Source of the DNA: Ophioderma brevispina
Lineage: Eukaryota; Echinodermata; Ophiuroidea; Amphilepidida; Ophiodermatidae
Length of the DNA stretch: 64,000 nucleotides
Direction: 5' to 3'
Assembly: GCA_023653785.1 (NCBI GenBank)
Contig: JAMKCH010051690.1
Location: 81,042-145,041 of the forward strand
Of the stretch, positions 57,412 to 64,000 are shown piece by piece. The notes below the pieces were generated by a model, which was given only the letters and a program-made list of their open reading frames with translations, did no database searches and was not told where the DNA came from. Numbering within the stretch: the first letter of the stretch is position 1; every line of letters begins with the position of its first letter. Made by a program: the position numbers and the translations under genes.

Positions 57412-57667
57412 TTGACACAAAAGCTCCAGTGGTCTTCAACTGTCCCTCAAACATTCACTCATCCATTGAATCAGAAAAGCAGCGACACGGTGGTAACGTG
57501 GACAGAGCCATTTGCCACCGATCTTTCTGGAGATACCAAAATGATGTCAAACTCTCATAAGCCATTCGACTCATTTGAGCCCGGTTCTACGCTGGTGGTT
57601 TACACTTTTGAAGATAAACAGGGAAATCTTGCGTGGTGCAACTTCACCGTTGAGGTCACTGTATTCA
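57412..57667 (+). CDS. HYR gene 2, last HYR exon, with a 1-nt insertion
   Basis: Counterpart of gene 1 exon 1447-1701. It reads VDTKAPVVFNCPSNIHSSIE, then shifts frame near 57480 to SDTVVTWTEPFATDLSGDTK, FEPGSTLVVYTFEDKQGN and AWCNFTVEVT. Its length of 256 nt is exactly one more than the 255 nt of its gene 1 counterpart, so one extra base next to the K-SDT codons accounts for the break. Unrepaired, it stops at 57558-57560. Acceptor tttttag, donor gtaggt. Confidence 0.8.
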
Positions 57668-58307
57668 GTAGGTTGATCATATCAATTCCCATTACACTTT
57701 GATCTTCTCAGCCCCTTGTTGGATTTGTAGACCTGATTTTGTTTATCGCTTCATTTTGCAAATGCCTATAATAGAGTCTAATGTTATATTAAATACTTTC
57801 ATCAATTTATGCATGATAGATTGTATGGTTTTGGCTTTGGAACTAGAGCAGTCTCTTCAATTAATATTAAAAAATCAATAGCGCAATAGAGTACTTTTTT
57901 ACTAGCTTACTGAAAATGTACGTCAAAAGTTCATGACAAAAAAGGTGTTACATTCCTGACATTTGCAACTGGCGGTTTTTTTTCTACGAACAATTTGGGC
58001 ATTGTTTTTGCACAGAGGAAAGACCACGTCAACATAGTACAATTCGCCATCGTGTTAGGCAATTTATTCCAACGATAGCAAATAAAATGTGAAAAGCGCC
58101 ATTTTGTAAATAGCAAGTATCATACTTTCATGTTATTACGCGTGCCCTTGGCTTAATCATAAAGTGCTACGTGTATATTTTCCTTCAATTTATTCTTGTA
58201 AATAACGCATTCGCTGTTGGGTTATCCTCATATACAAAATCATTCTTGAATATGGGGCTTTACATTTTCTGTACACATTCTAACACTTTCTTCTTTTACT
58301 GTTAAAG
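57668..58307. other. Intron of HYR gene 2, no feature seen
   Basis: A 640-nt intron, against 9.48 kb at the same position in gene 1. No other feature. Confidence 0.5.
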
Positions 58308-58427
58308 ATTTGTTCCTTTCCTTTCTGACGAAGAAAGTGGTATCATATCTTTGGCCGGACTTGGACTTGCTCTATTAATAGGCTGCTGTCTTCTACTGCT
58401 TCTGATTTTTGTTTGCGCAAATATCAG
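58308..58427 (+). CDS. HYR gene 2, transmembrane exon
   Basis: Encodes VPFLSDEESGIISL then AGLGLALLIGCCLLLLLIFV and ends CANI followed by a split Arg codon at donor gtgagt. This is a single-pass membrane helix that shares AGLGL-LL-GCC with gene 1. Length is 120 nt. Entered in phase 1, as in gene 1, the frame would be wrong and 121 nt would be needed, so a base is probably missing near 58310-58325. The exit phase 2 agrees with the next exon. Confidence 0.8.
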
Positions 58428-58657
58428 GTGAGTATATTCAATGGATACCTTCAAATTCCTAGTAGACAATCAAAGATCTTAATCCATTGGATGAAGCGAT
58501 TTTTTAGAATTGTGACACAAATATGAAAACTTTCCACCGTTCTGTGTGTTTACTAAACGTTGTCATTGTTGCAATCTTTTTTTTCTTTATTTTTTAAAAG
58601 AGTAACCACACAGTTTAGTCGATACCTTTTCAACTCTGGTTTCTTGATCCATTACAG

Positions 58658-58739
58658 GCGCAAACGAAGGGGCGACCATCTTGAACTGAATGGTCTAAGA
58701 GCGCTCGATTCACCACCAGATAAGGACGAGACGTTTTAA
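58658..58739 (+). CDS. HYR gene 2, terminal cytoplasmic-tail exon
   Basis: After acceptor cattacag, one base completes the split Arg codon. The tail RKRRGDHLELNGLRALDSPP then ends DKDETF, with stop TAA at 58737-58739. A strongly basic stop-transfer start, a LEL-x-GL stretch and the final Thr-Phe parallel the gene 1 tail. No signalling motif recognised. Confidence 0.85.
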
Positions 58740-59884
58740 TTAAATTAAAATAAGAGAAGCTATGAACACAAAGGAAAAACAAACAAAATAATTGTATATT
58801 TTATTACCAGAATATACATACTTGTGAATAAGATAATGATAATGCACCTGAAACTTATAATATTGCTCATAAAGAATAATGTTAGTTATTTACAAAGATA
58901 ATCAATCTTGGGTGGACTACTTTGTTTTAATTGGCATCTGAAAAATTTTTAAACAGCCTAAAAATACACTAGTTACTACGCTATTACCCTAGTACTCCAA
59001 ATCATACGATGACGTTATCATACGAACACACATTTAGCCGGGCCAAGCGACACCCTCGTAGCTTGCCATCTCAGGTCTTGAGACTTGGGTGCCAGGGGGC
59101 CCTGGTTGGATTCCTATACCCAAGATAGCCAATCTTCTTTACCTTCTATCGATTTACCCCATTTCCTTTCTCCCGGTGTTAGGCTATGAAAGTGGTGTAA
59201 TTTCATGATTGCCATGGTAGACTGGTATTTTGTCTCAAATTAAATGGCACTTGGACAGTGCATGGGTAATTTACTTTGCGTTCACCAATATCACCTCGAT
59301 TGGCCCACTATGACTGTATGACATGTATACAAACATCGATACTGCGTTCTGAGTGTATGTGTGTGTGTGTGTTATTTTTTCACGAAGCCGAGGGAGGAAT
59401 AAGACAGAATGTATTATGCAGCACTACCAACCGTTGCTCACAAGAAAGCGACCTGGATTTTTACACTCTTGTATATATGAATCAGTCTAAAACAATTATT
59501 ATACTTGGATGTATAAAGTTCTGAAACCATCAAGATTATAACCAATTATGGAACTTTCAACGAGCGATTTCAATACATTTTCAAAGTCGGTATTAATTTG
59601 CTCACTCGTTGCCATGGTAGCCTTGCTTGGCTGGTGAATGGCGAAATTGTTAAGCAAACGTAACTCAAATATCGTTAAATGTAATTAATTATATTAGCGA
59701 TTGAGCCATGGATCTTTAATGACGTTTGGGGAGAGGTTTCACTGAGACACTAGATCGAAAATATATCTTCGGATTTTTTTTCCATTGGTTGCCATGGCAA
59801 AACTATTATCTGAACAAATAAAAAACGAAGGTTAAATTCAAAACTGGGTAGACATGATGTTTTTTTAGAGCTAAGCCTTATTAT
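58740..59884. other. 3' flank of HYR gene 2 and intergenic DNA
   Basis: Presumed 3' UTR. No canonical AATAAA seen near the stop. The rest, including a GT tract at 59356-59372, holds no supported gene. Confidence 0.4.
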
Positions 59885-60062
59885 TTGTGTCAAGTTTTGA
59901 ATGACATAAATGAGAAGTGTCAGCAAGGACACAGCCCTAAAACATCACTTCTGCGTGACATGACCGATGTCTTCAATGCATTTCACAACAGCAAGGCTGT
60001 CGCTATTGGTCTGCTGGACCTCTCTGTAGCTTTTGATACAGTTGATCATGCCATTCTTATCT
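59885..60062 (+). mobile_element. CR1/L2-like LINE reverse-transcriptase fragment
   Basis: One open frame contains CQQGHSPKTSLLRDMTDVFN, then SKAVAIGLLDLSVAFDTVDH and AIL. This is the block around the first catalytic aspartate of LINE reverse transcriptases (GHST-TALL...LLDLSAAFDTVDH-IL). Only this fragment is present; it ends abruptly where the short-repeat array begins. Confidence 0.85.
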
Positions 60063-60064
60063 TC

Positions 60065-60440
60065 AGTTAACTCAGCTTATCTGGAGATAAGGAACCCTTA
60101 TCCTGATTTAAGCTTTGTTATCTCTAGAAGACTCGTTATATAGGGTTTAGGCGTTTAGCTTTGGTAACTCTAGATAGTTATGTTAATTCAAGATAAGGTG
60201 CATCACAAGTTATTTGGAGTTCAGCTTTGTAGCAGGAGACGGACTTTGTGAGGATCAGCTTGTTAACCAAGAATAAACGACCCGGTATTGAGGTTGCAGC
60301 TTTGTTATCTCGGGATAGGTTTCGTTAAACTTAAGATAGGACCGTTAATTGGAAGATTAGTTTATTATCTTCAATTAACAGAGCGTTCTCTCTAGTACCG
60401 GAGCTGTTATTTGGATATAACACTCACTTATCTTGCGATA
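60065..60440. repeat. Degenerate array of short palindromic GATAAG/CTTATC motifs
   Basis: Units such as CTTATCTGGAGATAAGG, TTGTTATCTCTAGAAGA, GTAACTCTAGATAGTTA, TTATCTCGGGATAGG and CTTATCTTGCGATAAGG recur about every 30-60 nt, often preceded by AGCTTTG. The first and last copies are near mirror images. Non-coding. Confidence 0.6.
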
Positions 60441-61629
60441 AGGTGAAAGTGATACACTGTGCTTCCAGCATAGAGACCCATGTATCCCAGGATACACTCA
60501 GCACAACAAAAAGAGCTGCCACCCCGGGAAATACTGCACAGCGGTAAATTAGTTTTCTGATCTTCCGATGCTGGTCATAAAACTTTATCTTTACAAACAA
60601 GTTAACACTTAATGAAAAGCGGTTAAAATTTTGGGGGGAATGTACTCTGTTTAATTTAAACACTGTTGTGTTTCAAAATACCCGTATGAAGATGTGGCAC
60701 TAGTCTCAATATGCCTCATTAAATAGAAGAACAAACAATAAAACATATAGTTTATAAAACCATATTATGAGGAGTAGATAGTTTGATAAGTACACACAGG
60801 TATCAGCCGTTGCTACACTGGTAAAATGTTATTAAAAACGTCGTTTGACTTTGTTGCTTTAGTTTCAGCTCTAAATGTGAGTGACACAATCGACAACCTC
60901 GTCCCCCAACTATCGAATAAAATTTAAGATTTTGGTATCAGAAGAAAGTGCATATTTTTCTCATTACCCCAGTGAAAATTTTCGGGCTCAGAAATTGTTT
61001 CCTTTCGAACTATGAAACATAAAAACGTCTCCAAATGTTGTTTTAATTTAGTAATATATATACACTTTTTGCTTTCTAATATCCAACGCCTGAACAGGTG
61101 TAAACTCACAATTTGTAACATGGTTTGATGAATGCTGTTTCATGTGAGGGAGAAAGAAAACATATATGAAACAGCGGACCGTAATCTAGTCACCCACCTT
61201 TAATTAGCTAACGTTCTGATGCTCTGAGACCAGAATATCACTTATACATAATATACTCCAAAGGTAGCGCTTTGATACCATGTTAAAATGTCTAAATAGC
61301 CTTGAGATTATTATTAAGAAAGTGATGTCCTTTCATGAAAGACATGGTATGTGTCTCAAATAAGTGTTATTTTGGAGCCGAAATTTGAAGGCAATTTACT
61401 CCGCTTGTCAATATTTGGTCTAATCCCATTGGGTGTCATTGGTCCATTTTGGCCTAACTCCAATTTGTTCTAATACCATTTAGTCTAATGACCATTATAT
61501 TTAAAGACATGTCATGTCAGTTGTTTTACAATAATGATGTTGATATATACAAGATAAATATTCACTAAGTCATCCCTGTTAAATGCTAATAAAAAGTTTG
61601 TCTCAAATGCCCAAGCACGTATCTACAAT
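60441..61629. other. Intergenic, mostly empty
   Basis: A degenerate tandem of TTTGGTCTAATCCCATTGGG / TAATACCATTTAGTCTAATG motifs lies at 61410-61495. No supported gene on either strand. Confidence 0.4.
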
Positions 61630-61742
61630 CTACACCTGAACTACCAGCTTGCCACGATTGTCAACCAGAAAATAGTCCGAGGAATGCCTTGAACAATTGT
61701 CAAAGCCTTCTGTGACGTGGTTCGTTGTTACTTCATCTTCCC
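61630..61742 (-). CDS. Unrecognised minus-strand gene, candidate last exon
   Basis: On the minus strand, acceptor ttacctttgcag is followed by 113 nt encoding EDEVTTNHVTEGFDNCSRHS then SDYFLVDNRGKLVVQV and stop TAG (61630-61632). Two bases precede the first full codon, so entry is phase 1 and matches the phase 1 donor of the exon at 62488-62593. Together they would read ...AAWIKGGEDEV... The composition is protein-like with no repeat character. I do not recognise the family. The 5' exons, if real, lie at higher coordinates. Confidence 0.5.
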
Positions 61743-62487
61743 CTGCAAAGGTAATGAATACCATAACATCATTTACATAGTACAGCTTAAGGTAATCCAT
61801 AAAGGGTATTGAGCATTTGGCGACGGGCATTCTAAATTCTTTCATTCACATCCAAATTTATTTGTCAAAAGTCAATGCCTATGTGTGTGTAAAGTAATAT
61901 GTGAAATCAGAGTTAGTGTGTGCATTTTACGGACTTAATATATACAACATTTTTTAAGTAGCCGATTTTAGTAAAAATTGAAAATTTTGGCGGCCATTAT
62001 GTTTTTTAGGTAAAAGAAAACACTAAGAATATGTGGCAGGAAAGTAGTTAATTTTATGAACCTGGGATTTACCTGTCTTATAAGCCTCCATTTCATGTAC
62101 AAAGCAAAAGTGCATATGTAACGAGGAAAATGACCGAAATTGACTTTATCAATAACAAATGTCCTCAATAATGTAGCCGGGCGTCGTCCAAGAGATTGTT
62201 GTGTAAGACCTTGAAAAAAATTAATTGGGAATCTATTACAGCCATTAATTTAACTATAAGCTAAAAGACTATTAAAGGGCATTCAGAGATTCAGTTTGGA
62301 GGACCGCCCTCAACTTTAATAATCAAGAGGTTTTTTATAATTTTGTTTTGCGCTTTACCTCCACATCACCACGCCAAAAAAGCTGTAATATGAGGCAAAT
62401 ACATTTTAATGAAACGAGACTTCTTTCTTTAAAGATAAGTGGGATGAGTTGCGAGTGAGATCAAATACATTTCTGAATGATCCGTAC
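61743..62487. other. Presumed intron of the minus-strand gene
   Basis: GT (gtacgg) at the 62487 end and AG at 61743-61744 on the minus strand. No other feature. Confidence 0.4.
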
Positions 62488-62593
62488 CTCCTTTTATCCA
62501 CGCAGCTAGTTGGTTTACAGCGACGGCGTATTTCTTGGTGATCATAGTATGAAAAATCCTTGTATTTTGAGTCGTTTTCCGACTACACTTCCA
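62488..62593 (-). CDS. Unrecognised minus-strand gene, candidate internal exon
   Basis: Minus strand: acceptor ccttcag, then 106 nt encoding WKCSRKTTQNTRIFHTMITK then KYAVAVNQLAAWIKG, ending at donor gtacgg in phase 1. An alternative acceptor seven bases upstream is possible. The C-terminal part looks like real protein, and its phase fits the exon at 61630-61742. Function unknown; no further upstream exon found before the window edge. Confidence 0.42.
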
Positions 62594-62738
62594 CTGAAGG
62601 CTGAAAACTAAAAGCGTCAAAATAGATCCGATATTAATTACTGTAAATTGTTAATCGTACGAAGAAAAATAATTTAAACTGAACAATATAATAAAGACGG
62701 CGTAAATGACAAGTAAGAAACCTTCCCTGTGAACGTAA

Positions 62739-62889
62739 TCATAGTCCAGCAGGAACCAAAGTCCGGGGGCTCCATAGCCGACATGGAATAAGCGTGAACT
62801 ATGGCTCGGGCAGAGTCAACTGAATCGATGCCCTATTGTTCCCATTGTTCCCGGCCTGTGGATCGGCGGACCATATCTCCTGCCACACG
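62739..62889. mobile_element. MITE with AGGAGATAT terminal inverted repeats, copy 2
   Basis: The right end CGGACCATATCTCCTGCCAC is well preserved; the left end (ATCATAGTCCAGCAGGAACC) has lost its outermost bases. It shares CAGGAACC-AAGTCCGGGGGC and CTCCATAG-CGACA-GGAATAA with 30323-30487. Confidence 0.65.
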
Positions 62890-64000
62890 GCTTTTTTAAT
62901 AGCGGTCGCGGTTTTTTTTCTTCGCATTTTTTGGCACTACAGCATAGAACGATAACGAGTATACATGTATGTGGCTTGCCACTGATTTTGCGTGCTGGCT
63001 CAAAGATGTGATATTTAATATCCTAACACTTAAGTGCATAAGGTCTTTCTGGGCACTCCTGTTGGGTTGGCATAAGGGGGATGTCCAAGAGGGCCCTCCC
63101 TCGAAAACCACTTTGCCGCTGGCATTTTTACCAAAACTCTGGTCATTGATAGGGTATATCAACCTATCGCCACCTAACAGGAAAAAAAATGAAATCGGTT
63201 GCACAGAATTCAAAATGGCCCCCCCAACCCGGAATTTTAACAACTGCGCACCAAATTAATCCCGCCCAAAAATCAGAACCAACTTCCGAAGAGACTTTTT
63301 TTTCATAACATTTAGGTCATAATCGTAGGACATCAACACAATTGCATTGGCTGCAATAACATTCAAGTTTTCCAGTGCGATTTAATTGGCAAAGCAAATT
63401 TTGAAAGCGCCCCAAAATATTTTATGCTAATGTTATAAAAATCAATGGACGATTGATTTTGTTCCACCACCAAAATATGCGTAACGATAATTCGGCAATT
63501 ACATAAAATCCTGGGCAAAAAATGTAGCGTTAAAACATGGTGCAACGAAAAAAACGGAATCCTGGGTCTATATGGACTTCCCCTCCCATTCACTTAAGTT
63601 TAATAACTATATTAGCTTCATTGCATACATCACTTTGTTCAAACTCATAACATGTTTGACATTCATTACACAGTATCACCTCTTTCCTGCAACCATATGA
63701 AATGCCTTGCCCTATGTATTTCATTACTACACTTTGTTTTGACCGCATAGGACATTTAATATAATATATGGCGTAATGGACATATTCCCACTCTTTCAAA
63801 CTCAGATGGAACAGGAATGGACACCACATAACTTCAGATTGAACACGTTGAACAATTCATATGGGAACATTACACTTGTTTCAGCTCAAACAATCAATGT
63901 TTAATTGGATGTATATCATTTTTACACTTTGTTTTTCAACCTCGTAATAGAGAAACGGTTTAGCATTAATTCGCTTCATTTCAACTGTTTTTCATCCACT
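62890..64000. other. Right edge, no supported gene
   Basis: The minus-strand frame at 63590-63829 is cysteine-rich (KCP, CRKEVILCNECQTCYE) but has no splice context or family I recognise. The rest is AT-rich. Confidence 0.35.

Noticed and set aside
59040..59140. Possible SINE tail or tRNA-like stretch with GGTTGGATTCC
   Set aside because: Only a weak B-box resemblance; no A box and no second copy in the window.
63590..63829. Cysteine-rich minus-strand frame with a YIKCP...YIGQG pattern
   Set aside because: It loosely recalls the GIY-YIG region of Penelope-like elements, but spacing and residues do not fit and no other part of such an element is nearby.

Overview
This is eukaryotic genomic DNA, AT-rich by eye, with short exons bounded by GT...AG introns and dense transposon debris. 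The genes encode tandem HYR (hyalin repeat) domains with a MAM domain and a single transmembrane segment. Together with several tRNA-derived SINEs, CR1/L2-like LINE fragments and many foldback elements, this suggests an invertebrate deuterostome (echinoderm, hemichordate or cephalochordate). I cannot fix the species.

Layout. (1) 1-11.6 kb: the 3' part of HYR gene 1 on the + strand. It has two intact HYR exons (986-1237, 1447-1701), a 9.5-kb intron holding a dead LINE and MITE-like repeats, then a transmembrane exon (11183-11330) and a cytoplasmic-tail exon (11478-11565). (2) 11.6-20.3 kb: intergenic, with a SINE, a tRNA-Ala-like sequence, a CR1/L2-like LINE remnant and nested foldback repeats. 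(3) 20.3-58.7 kb: HYR gene 2, a head-to-tail paralogue of gene 1. It has a candidate signal-peptide exon (20346-20436), a MAM domain split over three exons (about 26080-26205, 28529-28815, 31804-31878), sixteen HYR exons or exon relics (38855-57667), a transmembrane exon (58308-58427) and a tail exon (58658-58739). Its introns carry a 2.4-kb inverted satellite, a 1.06-kb tandem duplication, an AACGCGTT-rich block and many terminal-inverted-repeat elements. (4) 58.7-64 kb: a LINE reverse-transcriptase fragment, a short-repeat array, and two candidate exons of an unrecognised minus-strand gene (62593 to 61630).

Nearly every intact HYR exon is one domain of 243-261 nt with phase-1 introns on both sides, so exons can be duplicated, lost or skipped without breaking frame. 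Two blocks of exons within gene 2 were duplicated and have since decayed; one duplicate has two HYR domains fused by a deletion. Several otherwise well-preserved exons carry 1-2 nt indels. These may be real lesions or residual assembly errors, and the distinction decides whether gene 2 is functional. HYR and MAM domains are extracellular adhesion or recognition modules, so both products are predicted to be single-pass surface proteins with tiny cytoplasmic tails. Their ligands are unknown.
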